From Ponticaulis sp. (GTDB lineage Bacteria > Pseudomonadota > Alphaproteobacteria > Caulobacterales > Hyphomonadaceae), in NCBI GenBank assembly GCA_002701295.1, contig NZUJ01000124.1:1-53985 (forward strand): a stretch of DNA of 53,985 nt, written 5' to 3'. Shown here one piece after another: positions 33,039-42,602 of this stretch. Both the position numbers and the translations under genes were made by a program. Within the stretch, counting starts at the first letter, position 1; the number at the start of each line of letters is the position of its first letter. The notes below the pieces were generated by a model. That model saw only the letters and a program-made list of their open reading frames with translations. It did no database searches and was not told the origin of the DNA.

Positions 33039-33929
33039 TTAGCCCGGCTGATAAGGATTCGCGCCTGAAAAATCGGCACTGCGGGTTGGCCAGAGCTGTG
33101 TCCATTGGCCATTTTTGCAGCGAACAACCGACGAGGTCATTGCTTCGCCCTGAATGACCAGGCCATTTGCAACCGATAACAGGTTGGAGACTCCGAGCGG
33201 ATTATCGAGCCCGACTTTCATGACGCCATTGCGATCATACAGGAAATAGACGGCATCTGCACTTTGGCCGTCGCATGTTTCCGGCAACCACATCTGGCCC
33301 GAAATCAGGCCATTGGACGAAGACAGAAAATTGATTTTGCGATATTCGTCGACCAGTACGTCACCCATCCGGCTTCGCGTATTGGCCTTGGCCATTTCAA
33401 ATGCCTGGTCTTCGGTAATTCCGTGATCAGCGAGTTGGCTGGCCGAAACGGCCGCAAGCGTTTGGGCGCTATCCAGCATCAATACCGCGATCAGGTCACC
33501 CGCGAACGGGCGCGCCACGAGCGAAGCGTCGTCACTCGCGTCCACGTCATGAGCATAGCTTTCAGCGCGCAGCTGAACGACCAGACGCGCTTCGAAATTG
33601 CTCTCGTCAATGCCTTCTGAAATGACGCTGACATAGTTGCTTGCCAGACTTGCAATGATTTCGTCCGCACGCTCAGGCTCATCGGTATATTCCGCATAAG
33701 CGCCGTCGACAAAAGCGTGGTATTCGCAATCGTCCATGGAAGGTCCGACCCGGAAGCTTTCATCCGTCAGGCGAGCAACGCAAAGTTCGGAGGCGCTCTG
33801 ATCCTGCATGGATGAGATAACGGCATTACGGAATGCGGTTGTGCTCATCACGCCATCTGACTCGCTGAACGCGGTCGGGCACAAAATCAGACTCATACCG
33901 GCCGCAATGGCCTTCCATTGGTGGATCAC
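33039..33929 (-). CDS. Exported protein resembling DUF1444
   Basis: A 296-residue exported protein beginning with GTG (MIHQWKAIAAGMSLILCPTAFS signal peptide); AGGGAGG precedes the start. The middle part (ARPFAGDLIAVLMLDSAQTLAAVSASQLADHGITEDQAFEMAKANTRSRM, about 138-187) resembles the DUF1444 pattern, with a GDL..V...D core and a later strand-rich half, but here it has a signal peptide. Cysteines in SELC, MDDC and PETC could form disulfides. Function unknown; the family call is tentative. Confidence 0.6.
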   Translation of the reverse strand: MIHQWKAIAAGMSLILCPTAFSESDGVMSTTAFRNAVISSMQDQSASELCVARLTDESFRVGPSMDDCEYHAFVDGAYAEYTDEPERADEIIASLASNYVSVISEGIDESNFEARLVVQLRAESYAHDVDASDDASLVARPFAGDLIAVLMLDSAQTLAAVSASQLADHGITEDQAFEMAKANTRSRMGDVLVDEYRKINFLSSSNGLISGQMWLPETCDGQSADAVYFLYDRNGVMKVGLDNPLGVSNLLSVANGLVIQGEAMTSSVVRCKNGQWTQLWPTRSADFSGANPYQPG

Positions 33930-34147
33930 TGGTCCTCCCTTCACCGGCCTGTCATTTCGTGCCGGTCTGTTTTATTCAATTGATGCCTTGTTTTCCGACA
34001 TCTTTTTTGAAGTTCATCGACGTATTCTTCTGTCGAAATTCTTCAGTTAACAGAGATTAACCAGAAGAACTGACTTTAGGGAAGTCTGAACTTTACATTT
34101 TCTTGAGTAGAGCAAGAAACAGGCCACTAATTCAGTGTTTCTTGCGA

Positions 34148-34348
34148 TCAGTCTTTCTTCGTCTCCGGGCCTGTAGGAAGAGACGAAATATCGTCCAGCG
34201 AATAAACTTCGACGCGCGGCCGTTTCCCGCGTGGATGAAGGGCCTGCCGACGGCGCGCCCTTTCAGATGCTGTCCGCTTTCCCTGATTCAGCAGGGAGCG
34301 ACCAAGGCTTGTCGCAAAGGCATTTTGTGGACCGGGTAGGTGTGCCAT
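34148..34348 (-). CDS. Small basic protein, 66 aa
   Basis: A 66-residue open frame beginning MAHLPGPQNAFATSLGRSLL, rich in Arg and Lys (RTASERARRRQALHPRGKRPR), possibly nucleic-acid binding. The ATG at 34348 has AGAGGA about nine bases upstream. No family is recognised and no neighbouring gene suggests a role. A 13-bp hairpin CCGTT-CTT-AACGG lies just upstream. Could be a false open frame, but the ribosome site and codon pattern favour a gene. Confidence 0.4.
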   Translation of the reverse strand: MAHLPGPQNAFATSLGRSLLNQGKRTASERARRRQALHPRGKRPRVEVYSLDDISSLPTGPETKKD

Positions 34349-34447
34349 TTTTAAGATCCTCTTCACCGTTCTTAACGGAGAGACGCATCAACCACCCATA
34401 TGGTTCAAAATAAAACAATTCACTAACAAAGGGTTAACGGCGGTCGA

Positions 34448-34909
34448 TCAATCTGCTGGGTCTGAAGTCGATACCCTGAAGGGCGCATACAGTTGATCCC
34501 GGCGTTGGCGAACCTCGTGACCGAAACCCCAGATACGCTCACCTCGACTTAAACGGTCTGCGACAACGAGAATAGCCGTGAGAGGAAACAGAAAGAAGGT
34601 GTCCCAGACGATCCATGCCCAGGCCTTCCATCTGTCCCGCCGCTTTACGTCGTCTTCCGGCTCACCAATCTCCTGAGTGAGCATGCTATCAGCGGATTGC
34701 ATGCGGTCCAGGACAATCTCTCTGGCCTCATCATATTGCGCCTCAGGGACAAGCACGCGACCAAACTGGGACATGCTCACCATCCAGTAGGTGCTCGACA
34801 TGTTAAAGTCTGCGACTGAGGCCTCAATGCCATTTGCCTGCAGCATTCCGGACAGGATCACCGCCTCTTCAAGCGAACTACAACGGGCGAGTTCAACGGC
34901 TTTGCTCAT
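34448..34909 (-). CDS. DUF2007-like protein with a membrane segment, 153 aa
   Basis: A 153-residue protein. Residues about 1-75 resemble the DUF2007 (putative signal-transducing) domain: VELARCSSLEEAVILSGMLQANGIEASVAD and VLVPEAQYDEAREIV. A charged linker leads to one hydrophobic stretch (about 96-118, WAWIVWDTFFLFPLTAILVVAD). It is monocistronic. Its biochemical role is unknown. Confidence 0.75.
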   Translation of the reverse strand: MSKAVELARCSSLEEAVILSGMLQANGIEASVADFNMSSTYWMVSMSQFGRVLVPEAQYDEAREIVLDRMQSADSMLTQEIGEPEDDVKRRDRWKAWAWIVWDTFFLFPLTAILVVADRLSRGERIWGFGHEVRQRRDQLYAPFRVSTSDPAD

Positions 34910-35049
34910 CTCGCGATGATTGAGGTGAAACGGTTTTCAATCAAGACATTTAGCATGCCTCAAGCCAAATTCTTCCCGCTCCACGCTGTGACGTCTTCGC
35001 ACAGAAGCCTATTACGTTCTTGAAACATCAGGGTGCCCTTCCTTTTTAT

Positions 35050-35067
35050 ATTAGATTATTCTAATTT
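35050..35067. promoter_or_regulatory. Palindrome in the cytochrome promoter region
   Basis: ATTAGA-TTAT-TCTAAT is a perfect 16-bp palindrome within an AT-rich promoter region about 20 bp upstream of the cytochrome ATG. It resembles the rhizobial Irr (ICE) box TTAGAA-N3-TTCTAA but has one base fewer between half-sites, so the match may be accidental. Possible repressor site. Confidence 0.3.
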
Positions 35068-35084
35068 TAATGAGGAGTTCTCCG

Positions 35085-35657
35085 ATGCGCCGCATGTCTT
35101 TAACAGCTGGCCTGGCCCTTTGCGCTGTTTTCGGCACAGCCATGCTGAACAGCCCATCAAGGGCACAACAAGCTGATGCCACTATCGCTTCTGATGGTCG
35201 GCAAATCCTTTACCTGACCGAGGAACAGCGCACGCATGTTCGGGGAGAAATGCGGAACTTTCTCGAAGGTGTTCAGGGCCTCACCTATGCAATCGCAGAC
35301 GAAGATCGCGCCATGATCGCTGAACTGGCGGCAGGCATGGGGCCTCACGGACCGGGCCCAGGAATGGACAATGGTCAGGGCATGCAACGCGGCAATGGCA
35401 TGGGGCGAGGTCATGGCGACAAACCCATGGAAGGCATGCAGGGCGGGCAAGGCATGGGTAAGATGGGCGGAATGGGCATGATGCGCGATGCGCCCGATGA
35501 GTTCTTCGAATACGCCAGACCTTTGCGTCAGAATTTCAAGGCGATCTCAGAAATGGCACCGACAGCTGATATGAAAGATATCCAGCGCGCCCTGTCAGAA
35601 AACCTGCTCAACTGCGTGGCCTGCCATGACACCTTCACAGCCCGCGACAAGAACTGA
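35085..35657 (+). CDS. Periplasmic c-type cytochrome (cytochrome c'-like) with Met/Gly-rich insert
   Basis: A 190-residue exported cytochrome. The signal peptide ends SRA. A single heme-binding CVACH is at 177-181 near the C terminus, as in class II (c'/c556) four-helix cytochromes; conserved flanking helices are at about 45-82 and 138-175. Between them residues 85-133 form a Gly/Met-rich, His-containing insert with 11 methionines, not part of the usual fold and possibly copper-binding. The ATG at 35085 follows GAGGAG. No partner redox genes are adjacent. Confidence 0.8.
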   Translation: MRRMSLTAGLALCAVFGTAMLNSPSRAQQADATIASDGRQILYLTEEQRTHVRGEMRNFLEGVQGLTYAIADEDRAMIAELAAGMGPHGPGPGMDNGQGMQRGNGMGRGHGDKPMEGMQGGQGMGKMGGMGMMRDAPDEFFEYARPLRQNFKAISEMAPTADMKDIQRALSENLLNCVACHDTFTARDKN

Positions 35658-35751
35658 TCGAGCCTGATCTGCAAAACAGTCTTTACCGTGCTGCGACCTG
35701 CCCTAAACTGCCATCAGGGTATTGCCGCAGGACGGCGCAGAGGGTTTTGCC

Positions 35752-36063
35752 ATGGTGTTCTCACTTCTCGGATCGGTTGTCCGGTCTTCGACCAAGCTTT
35801 TCATCAGTTTTGTTGTTGTCATCGCACTGATGGTGCTGGCCTTTGCGTTCGCGCCCGGCCTGATCCGCCAGTCTCAGGATTGGATCGAAGTTCTGAACGA
35901 TATGGTACGGACCCCGCCAATGCTCGACGATCAAGGACTGATCCTTTATCGGACGCTGGTCAACGAGAACACCATTTTCGGTATCATCATGACCCTTCTG
36001 GCACGGTCTTTGGTCGAGATATTCGCCTGGATTTTCGGGCGCCTTATGAAAAGCGATGACTGA
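35752..36063 (+). CDS. Small membrane protein, 103 aa
   Basis: A 103-residue protein with a hydrophobic helix at about 14-36 (LFISFVVVIALMVLAFAFAPGL) and a second at about 75-95, separated by a polar loop. The ATG at 35752 has AGAGGG upstream; an in-frame ATG at 35722 lacks one. Function unknown. A strong terminator follows. Confidence 0.65.
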   Translation: MVFSLLGSVVRSSTKLFISFVVVIALMVLAFAFAPGLIRQSQDWIEVLNDMVRTPPMLDDQGLILYRTLVNENTIFGIIMTLLARSLVEIFAWIFGRLMKSDD

Positions 36064-36091
36064 CGGGGTCTTCCGGCCCCATCAGTCGCTT
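36053..36091 (+). terminator. Rho-independent terminator downstream of the 103-residue membrane protein
   Basis: GACTGACGGGG (36058-36068) and CCCCATCAGTC (36077-36087) pair with one mismatch, extended by flanking AGCG / GCT bases, and lead into TTTTA. It overlaps the end of the coding sequence and lies 20 bp before the stop of the convergent DUF885 gene. Confidence 0.75.
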
Positions 36092-36108
36092 TTATTCTCA
36101 GGGCCAGA

Positions 36109-37863
36109 CTATTCAGCCGTCTGCTCAGCAATCCATGTACGAACACGTTCTTCAAGAAGACCGAGCGGAAGCGCGCCTTTTTCCAGAACAACATCGTGGA
36201 ATTCGCGGATGTCAAAATCATCACCGAGGGCGGCTTCCGCTTCAGCACGCAGGGCCTTGATGGTGAGCTCACCCATTTTATAGGCCGTCGCCTGCCCGGG
36301 CCAACCGATATAGCGTGTCACTTCCGTTTCGATGTTCAGCGGAGAAAGCGCAGAATTCTCAACAAAGCAGGCCTCACCCTCTTCACGGGTCCAGCCATAC
36401 CAATGAAGCCCTGTATCAGCGACCAGTCGGCACGCGCGCCACATCTCCATGGACAGCTGACCGAAGCGTTCATAAGGCGTTTTATAAATCCCCATCTCCC
36501 GGCCGAGATATTCTGAGTAAAGCCCCCAGCCCTCGCCGAAGGCCGTCGCATAATAATTGCGCCGATATTCCGGCACATTCTCCAGCTCCTGCCCAAGCGC
36601 GATCTGATGGTGGTGGCCTGGAACGGCTTCATGTGTCGTCAACGCAGGCAGTTCATACAGCGGACGCTGATCCAGCGCATAAGTATTCACCCAGTAAATG
36701 CCGGCCTGACCATCTTCCGGATCGCCCTGAACATAGCGTCCGGAGGTATAGCCCGGCGCAATAGAGAGCGGGACCGGCTGAACGCCGTAGGACAATCGCG
36801 GAAGCGTGGCGAAGTATTTTGGCATCTCATAGTCGACATCTTTTGAGATGCGGGCGGCAATCCGCATGAGATCGTCTGCTGACTTCGGATAAAACTGAGG
36901 ATCGGTCCGCAGGAAAGCCAGAAACTCTGCAAAACTGCCTTCAAAACCCACTTCTTCAATGATGGCATCCATTTCAGCACGGATACGCGCCACTTCTTCA
37001 AGGCCGATTTCGTGAACATCTTCGGGTGTCAGATCATCGCGGGTTGTGTGCATGGCGAGAACAGCGCTGTAGAGTTCCCTGCCCTGCGGCAAGTCCATCA
37101 CACCCGGCATGTCGCGCGTATTCGGCGCATAGTCGTTTTCGAGAAAGTCGACTGTTTCGGCAAACCCTTCCACAGCAAATGCGATGGCCGCTTTGGCGTC
37201 CTCCTGCAGCTCTGCCTGGCGTTCGGCGGAAATGTTGTCCGGCAACACCTTGAAAATCTGATAGAGATCACTGTCTTCCGGATTTTCGACAATCTGCGCC
37301 TTCATCTGCGTGATCACCGTTTCCAGCGGATCTTTATAAGAGACAAAGCCCGTTTCCAGCCCGCGACGCATGTTCGCAACGTTCGCATCGAGATAATCAG
37401 GAATGCCTTGCAGGCGCTCGATCGATGCAGCGACATCAGCTTCGTTCTTGAAGCGCAGTCGACTGTAAGCAAACACAATCGACTGACCAAAACCCGAATC
37501 ACCTGTGAATGGCACGCGGTTTTCATCAAACGCGCCCATGCGGATCTGGTCATTTATGATGGTTTTCAGAATTTCGAGATCGATTTTTCTGTCTTCAGTG
37601 AAGGCTGACGTATCGACCTCCCCAAGACGCGCATAAAGATCGGTCAGCGCTTCGAGGGTTTTTGCTTCGCGTTCTGGCGAAATGTCGGCCCATTCAGACG
37701 GTAACGTATCATTTGCACGCGCCTGCGCGTAAGGACTTATCTCGAGTTGCAGCGCTTCATAGTCGCGGACGATACTGTCCAAATCTTCAGCAGCATAGCC
37801 TTCAGGCGTGGTGCTGCACGCGGCCAAAATGGCCGTCAGACAAGAAAAAAAGAGAATTCGCAT
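36109..37863 (-). CDS. DUF885-family zinc-peptidase-like lipoprotein
   Basis: A 584-residue lipoprotein (lipobox LAAC, Cys16). The DUF885 core carries HEAVPGHHHQ at 411-420, an HExxxGHxxQ-type zinc site, with GEGWGLYSEYLG about 30 residues later supplying the third ligand. A long helical N-terminal part is typical of the family. Members are presumed periplasmic carboxypeptidases or metallopeptidases. The gene is divergent from sdhC; the two starts are 86 bp apart. Confidence 0.9.
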   Translation of the reverse strand: MRILFFSCLTAILAACSTTPEGYAAEDLDSIVRDYEALQLEISPYAQARANDTLPSEWADISPEREAKTLEALTDLYARLGEVDTSAFTEDRKIDLEILKTIINDQIRMGAFDENRVPFTGDSGFGQSIVFAYSRLRFKNEADVAASIERLQGIPDYLDANVANMRRGLETGFVSYKDPLETVITQMKAQIVENPEDSDLYQIFKVLPDNISAERQAELQEDAKAAIAFAVEGFAETVDFLENDYAPNTRDMPGVMDLPQGRELYSAVLAMHTTRDDLTPEDVHEIGLEEVARIRAEMDAIIEEVGFEGSFAEFLAFLRTDPQFYPKSADDLMRIAARISKDVDYEMPKYFATLPRLSYGVQPVPLSIAPGYTSGRYVQGDPEDGQAGIYWVNTYALDQRPLYELPALTTHEAVPGHHHQIALGQELENVPEYRRNYYATAFGEGWGLYSEYLGREMGIYKTPYERFGQLSMEMWRACRLVADTGLHWYGWTREEGEACFVENSALSPLNIETEVTRYIGWPGQATAYKMGELTIKALRAEAEAALGDDFDIREFHDVVLEKGALPLGLLEERVRTWIAEQTAE

Positions 37864-37949
37864 ATGCTTGGACCACGCTAGACATTGACTATGATGATTT
37901 CAATTCTAGAACCTCAACCACAAACGAAGCGGATTTCAAGGGGGCCAAC

Positions 37950-38357
37950 TTGGCTGACAGCGAACTGAACACCTCGCGGCCGTTATCACCGCACATCATG
38001 ACCTGGAAATGGCATGTTACGATGGCCACGTCCATTTTCCACCGTGCGACAGGCATTGCGAACTATGTCGGCGCCTTCCTTCTCGTAGGCTGGCTCGTCT
38101 CCATCACACTTGGCGAAGAAGCTTATGAAAGCTTTGCCGGACTTGTCGGCTCACCACTTAGTCTGCTTGTCCTGTTCGGATTTACGCTTTCCATCGTCTA
38201 TCACTTCCTGAACGGCATTCGTCACCTGTTCTGGGATGCGGGCACGGGTTATCAGCCAAAAACGGCTGATCTGACCGCATGGGTCAGCATTCTCGGCGCT
38301 GTGGTCGTCACTGTCGCCATCTGGGCTTATGTTCTCACGCAAATGGTGGAGCTCTAA
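37950..38357 (+). CDS. sdhC: Succinate dehydrogenase cytochrome b556 subunit
   Basis: A 135-residue membrane anchor. RPLSPH (10-15) and SIFHRATG (28-35) are the SdhC opening; three transmembrane helices follow, and YHFLNGIRHLFWD (84-96) carries heme-ligand His85 and the conserved Arg-His. It holds heme b and the ubiquinone site of complex II. I chose a TTG start at 37950 because AAGGGGG lies five bases before it and it places RPLSPH at the normal distance; no ATG gives a sensible N terminus. The sdhD ATG follows immediately after the stop codon. Confidence 0.9.
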   Translation: MADSELNTSRPLSPHIMTWKWHVTMATSIFHRATGIANYVGAFLLVGWLVSITLGEEAYESFAGLVGSPLSLLVLFGFTLSIVYHFLNGIRHLFWDAGTGYQPKTADLTAWVSILGAVVVTVAIWAYVLTQMVEL

Positions 38358-38747
38358 ATGTCACAGAATTCCATCAAAACCCCGCTCGGTAGCGTTCGCG
38401 GACTCGGTTCCGCCAAAGAAGGCGCAGGCCACTTCATCAAGCAACGCGTCACGGCAATTGCCCTGATCGTTCTCGTCCCGCTTGCACTCATATCTCTCAT
38501 GGGCGCGGTTCAGGGCGGATACGAAGGTGCCGTGGCTTATGTGTCCAATCCGATCTTCGCGGTTGTGCTGCTGCTCTTCACGGGAACGGCCTTCTATCAC
38601 ATGCGCCTGGGTTTGCAGGTCGTGATTGAGGACTATATCGCAAAACATGGAACACGCGCTGTTCTGCTGATGCTGAACACCTTCGTTTCAATCGCTCTGT
38701 TCGCGACTGCGGCTTACTGCATTGTCCGCGTCGGACTGAGCAACTGA
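38358..38747 (+). CDS. sdhD: Succinate dehydrogenase membrane anchor subunit
   Basis: A 129-residue anchor subunit with three hydrophobic helices. LGSVRGLGSAKEGAGHFIKQRVTAIALIVLVPL (about 10-42) is the alphaproteobacterial SdhD opening, and FYHMRLGLQVVIEDYI (about 79-94) contains the quinone-site/heme region with conserved His and Asp. It starts directly after the sdhC stop and ends 27 bp before sdhA. Confidence 0.9.
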   Translation: MSQNSIKTPLGSVRGLGSAKEGAGHFIKQRVTAIALIVLVPLALISLMGAVQGGYEGAVAYVSNPIFAVVLLLFTGTAFYHMRLGLQVVIEDYIAKHGTRAVLLMLNTFVSIALFATAAYCIVRVGLSN

Positions 38748-38774
38748 CACATTTGAGATTTCGAGGCTGAACTT

Positions 38775-40562
38775 ATGAACGCTTACACCTGGACAGATCA
38801 CACCTATGACGTCGTTGTTGTCGGCGCTGGTGGCTCCGGTTTGAGGGCGGCGCTGGGCTCAGCTCAGAACGGCCTGCGCACCGCCTGTATCACCAAGGTT
38901 TTCCCAACCCGTTCCCACACGGTTGCTGCGCAAGGCGGTATCGCTGCCTCGCTCGGAAACATGGATAAGGATGACTGGCGCTGGCACATGTATGATACCG
39001 TGAAGGGATCAGACTGGCTGGGCGATCAGGACTCTATCGAATATCTGGTCCGCAACGCACCGGCAGCTGTTTACGAGCTGGAACACTGGGGTATGCCTTT
39101 CTCACGTACGGAAGACGGCAAGATCTACCAGCGTGCATTCGGCGGCATGACCAAGAATTTCGGTGAAGCCCCAATTCAGCGCACCTGCGCGGCAGCTGAC
39201 CGGACTGGCCACGCCATGCTCCACACGCTCTATGGCCAGTGCGTGAAGCAGGACACTGAGTTCTTCATCGAGTATTTCTGCCTCGACCTCATCATGGATG
39301 ACGAAGGCGTCTGCCGCGGTGTCACCGCGCTGAAGCTTGACGACGGCACGCTGCACCGTTTCCGCGCTCAGAAAGTTGTTCTGGCAACAGGCGGATACGG
39401 CCGGGCTTACTTCTCCTGTACATCAGCGCACACCTGCACGGGCGACGGCAATGCCATGGTTCTGCGTGCGGGCCTCCCGCTTCAGGACATGGAGTTCGTC
39501 CAGTTCCACCCGACCGGCATTTACGGCGCGGGCTGCCTGATTACTGAGGGTGCACGCGGTGAAGGCGGCATTCTGCGGAACTCTGAAGGCGAGCGCTTCA
39601 TGGAGCGCTATGCGCCGACCGTGAAAGACCTCGCACCACGTGACATGGTTTCACGATCCATGACTATGGAGATCCGTGAAGGCCGCGGCGTCGGCGAGCA
39701 TGGCGACCATATCTTCCTACACCTTGATCACCTCGATCCGGATACGCTGGCAGAGCGCCTGCCGGGTATTTCAGAGAGTGCGAAAATCTTTGCTGGCGTG
39801 GACGTCACCAAAGAGCCAATTCCTGTGATCCCGACGGTCCACTACAATATGGGCGGCATCCCGACCAATTATCATGGTCAGGTTCTCACGCTGAAGAATG
39901 GCGATCCGGATTCTATCGTTCAAGGCCTTTATGCCGTCGGTGAAGCTGCGTGTGTCTCCGTACACGGCGCGAACCGCCTCGGCTCCAACTCACTTATCGA
40001 CCTTGTCGTGTTTGGCCGCGCTGTGGGTATCCACCTCGGCGAGACAACCGACGTGGGCGCATCCCAGCCAGAACTCAAGGCGACTGATGGTGACAACGCG
40101 CTCGCACGTCTCGACAAATACCGCAATGCGTCTGGCGGCACGCCAACGGCTGACCTGCGTCTTCAGATGCAACGCTCGATGCAGACCAACTGTGCGGTCT
40201 ATCGGACTGGCGAGACACTTGCGGAAGGTGTTGAGGCCATCAAGGAAGTCTATTCCGGTCTGCCTGACGTTTCCGTCACCGACCGTGGCCTGGTCTGGAA
40301 CACAGACCTTGTTGAGACACTCGAGTTCGACAATCTGATCGCTCAGGCTGCGGTGACCGTGAACGGCGCTGTCAACCGTACAGAGAGCCGCGGTGCACAC
40401 GCCCGCGAGGACTGTTCTGAGCGCGATGACCAGAACTGGATGAAGCATACACTGGCCTGGTGTGACGAAGTCGGTACGGTGAACATCGATTATCGCCCTG
40501 TTCACTCCTACACCATGTCAAACGACGTGGCCTATATCGAACCAAAGGCTCGCGTCTACTAA
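38775..40562 (+). CDS. sdhA: Succinate dehydrogenase flavoprotein subunit
   Basis: A 595-residue FAD subunit that oxidises succinate to fumarate in the TCA cycle. [15 protein letters not shown] (13-27) binds [14 protein letters not shown] has His48 at the covalent FAD position; [22 protein letters not shown] carries substrate-binding His and Arg; [22 protein letters not shown] closes the domain. The C terminus PKARVY is standard. A strong terminator follows, so sdhB is not in the same primary transcript, unlike the usual sdhCDAB order. Confidence 0.97.
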   Translation: MNAYTWTDHTYDVVVVGAGGSGLRAALGSAQNGLRTACITKVFPTRSHTVAAQGGIAASLGNMDKDDWRWHMYDTVKGSDWLGDQDSIEYLVRNAPAAVYELEHWGMPFSRTEDGKIYQRAFGGMTKNFGEAPIQRTCAAADRTGHAMLHTLYGQCVKQDTEFFIEYFCLDLIMDDEGVCRGVTALKLDDGTLHRFRAQKVVLATGGYGRAYFSCTSAHTCTGDGNAMVLRAGLPLQDMEFVQFHPTGIYGAGCLITEGARGEGGILRNSEGERFMERYAPTVKDLAPRDMVSRSMTMEIREGRGVGEHGDHIFLHLDHLDPDTLAERLPGISESAKIFAGVDVTKEPIPVIPTVHYNMGGIPTNYHGQVLTLKNGDPDSIVQGLYAVGEAACVSVHGANRLGSNSLIDLVVFGRAVGIHLGETTDVGASQPELKATDGDNALARLDKYRNASGGTPTADLRLQMQRSMQTNCAVYRTGETLAEGVEAIKEVYSGLPDVSVTDRGLVWNTDLVETLEFDNLIAQAAVTVNGAVNRTESRGAHAREDCSERDDQNWMKHTLAWCDEVGTVNIDYRPVHSYTMSNDVAYIEPKARVY

Positions 40563-40586
40563 GATCGAAGGGTCGCCTTCTTGTGC

Positions 40587-40615
40587 AAAAGCCAGCCTTC
40601 GGGCTGGCTTTTTTT
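40587..40615 (+). terminator. Rho-independent terminator after sdhCDA
   Basis: AAAAGCCAGCC (40587-40597) and GGCTGGCTTTT (40602-40612) with a TTCG loop and seven T (40609-40615). It separates sdhA from pckA and, further on, sdhB. Confidence 0.95.
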
Positions 40616-40851
40616 ATGGCTTCCGTTTTCGTCCCCGCGACAAGCTAAATTCCGCAAACGCCCGTATCCCGATTTTCGATTCCGATCTCGGCACCAAATG
40701 GCCGGTTTAACCATGAATTTTGTCGATTTCGAAACGGGTAAAAAAATGTTCGTGAGGGTAACCGGTGTCATGTCTGGGCGAGTATTGACTCTGAAGCCAG
40801 AGCGCTTCTCCATCCCGCCACCAAAAAAAGAACAGAGGGTAGGGTCGAGAC
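40616..40851. other. pckA leader region
   Basis: About 235 bp between the sdhA terminator and pckA. It must hold the pckA promoter; I see no clear -35/-10 pair. A short frame here (ATG at 40713, stop at 40857-40859) overlaps the pckA start by eight bases and would encode 48 residues, MNFVDFETGKKMFVRVTG; there is no good ribosome site, so I do not call it a gene. Confidence 0.4.
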
Positions 40852-42459
40852 ATGGTTAGCGTTTCAGTAGTGGAAACCAGCTCGCAAATAGAAGCTTTTG
40901 AAGATGTATGCCCGGAGAGTCAGCGCAACCTGACAGTTCCGGTTCTGTACCAACTGGCAGTGGAACGTGGCGAAGGCGAAGTCGCCAAAAACGGACCACT
41001 GGTGGTGAAGACGGGCGAGCATACTGGCCGGTCCGCAAAAGACAAATTCATGGTCCGCGATGCCACCACAGAAGACTCCGTCTGGTGGGACAATAACGCG
41101 TCGATCACCTCTGAGCAGTTTGCCGCCCTTCACGAAGACATGCTGTCTTACGCCGCTGACAAATCCCTGTTTGCACAGGACCTCAAAGGTGGAACGGACA
41201 AGACGCATTCTGTGAACGTTCGTGTCATCACTGAATTTGCCTGGCATGCGCTTTTCATTCAGCACCTTTTGGTTCGCCCACCAATGGCAGAACGCGCCTT
41301 CAACACCGGCGCGACGCCTGACTTCACAATCGTCGACCTGCCAGGCTTTGAAGCTGATCCGGAACGCCATGGCTGCCGCACAAAAACGGTTATTGCCCTC
41401 GACTTCACCCGCCGCACGGTTCTGATTGGCGGCACATCTTATGCCGGTGAGATGAAAAAGTCGGTCTTTTCTATCCTCAACTATCTTCTGCCGCCGAAAA
41501 ACGTCATGCCTATGCACTGCTCGGTCAATGTCGGTACTGAAGAGGATTCAGCCATCTTCTTTGGGCTGTCCGGCACAGGTAAAACCACGCTCTCCGCAGA
41601 CCAGTCCCGTGAGCTGATCGGTGATGACGAGCATGGCTGGTCCGAAAACGGTCTCTTCAACTTTGAAGGCGGCTGTTACGCTAAGATGATCCGTCTCTCT
41701 CCTGAAGCGGAACCTGAAATCTACTCCACCACGCAACGTTTCGGCACCGTGCTCGAGAACGTTGTCATGGACCCGACGACCCGCGAACTCGATTTCGACG
41801 ACAATACCCTCGCTGAGAACTCCCGCGGCGCATACCCGATCGACTATATTCCGAATGCGTCACTGACAGGCCATACTGTCCACCCGAAGAACATCATCAT
41901 GCTGACCGCTGATGCATTTGGTGTGATGCCGCCAATTGCGCGCATGACGTCAACAGAAGCCATGTATCAGTTCCTGTCAGGTTATACCGCCAAGGTTGCG
42001 GGCACAGAGAAAGGCGTCACCGAACCGGAAGCGACATTCTCAACCTGCTTCGGTGCGCCGTTCATGCCGCGTCACCCGACGGTTTATGGCGACCTGCTTG
42101 GTCAGCTCATTGAAGAGCACGGCGTGACCTGCTGGCTCGTGAATACCGGTTGGACTGGCGGTCCTTACGGCGTTGGCAACCGTATGCCGATCAAGGCAAC
42201 GCGCGCCCTTTTGAATGCTGCTCTTGATGGCTCGCTCAACAATGCGCCAATGCGCAAGGATCCGACATTTGGCTTTGAGGTGCCAACCGAGGTTCCAGGC
42301 GTCGACTCTGGCATTCTCGATCCACGCAGCACATGGGCTGATGGAGCAGCTTATGACGCTCAGGCCGCGAAGCTGAAGACCATGTTCGTTGAGAACTTCG
42401 AAAAGTTCAAACCACACGTCAAAGATCAGGCTCTCATGACGCTCGCCAACGAGATGTAA
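40852..42459 (+). CDS. pckA: Phosphoenolpyruvate carboxykinase (ATP)
   Basis: A 535-residue cytoplasmic enzyme making PEP and CO2 from oxaloacetate and ATP, the first step of gluconeogenesis. [12 protein letters not shown] (55-66) binds oxaloacetate, [15 protein letters not shown] (196-210) contains the metal/substrate Lys, and [13 protein letters not shown] (238-250) is the kinase P-loop. Length normal. It sits between sdhA and sdhB in place of the usual adjacent gene. A perfect terminator follows at 42481. Confidence 0.96.
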   Translation: MVSVSVVETSSQIEAFEDVCPESQRNLTVPVLYQLAVERGEGEVAKNGPLVVKTGEHTGRSAKDKFMVRDATTEDSVWWDNNASITSEQFAALHEDMLSYAADKSLFAQDLKGGTDKTHSVNVRVITEFAWHALFIQHLLVRPPMAERAFNTGATPDFTIVDLPGFEADPERHGCRTKTVIALDFTRRTVLIGGTSYAGEMKKSVFSILNYLLPPKNVMPMHCSVNVGTEEDSAIFFGLSGTGKTTLSADQSRELIGDDEHGWSENGLFNFEGGCYAKMIRLSPEAEPEIYSTTQRFGTVLENVVMDPTTRELDFDDNTLAENSRGAYPIDYIPNASLTGHTVHPKNIIMLTADAFGVMPPIARMTSTEAMYQFLSGYTAKVAGTEKGVTEPEATFSTCFGAPFMPRHPTVYGDLLGQLIEEHGVTCWLVNTGWTGGPYGVGNRMPIKATRALLNAALDGSLNNAPMRKDPTFGFEVPTEVPGVDSGILDPRSTWADGAAYDAQAAKLKTMFVENFEKFKPHVKDQALMTLANEM

Positions 42460-42480
42460 GCCTCGACTATTCGCATGTTC

Positions 42481-42514
42481 AAAAACGCCTGTTCCGAAAG
42501 GAGCAGGCGTTTTT
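42481..42514 (+). terminator. Rho-independent terminator after pckA
   Basis: An 11-bp outer stem (AAAAACGCCTG / CAGGCGTTTTT) continued by TTCC-GAAA-GGAG, closed by a GAAA tetraloop, with a T-run at 42510-42514. One G-U pair. Confidence 0.95.
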
Positions 42515-42602
42515 CGTTCAACCGTCGCTGAAATCGAAAAATTTCTACTTGCTGCCGTACACGCAATTCGGTTCAGTCAGTTGACGGAAAAAGGGGACAG
42601 AT

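Noticed and set aside
40713-40859. 48-codon frame before pckA as a leader peptide
   Set aside because: It overlaps the pckA start by eight bases but has no ribosome site and no regulatory codon run.
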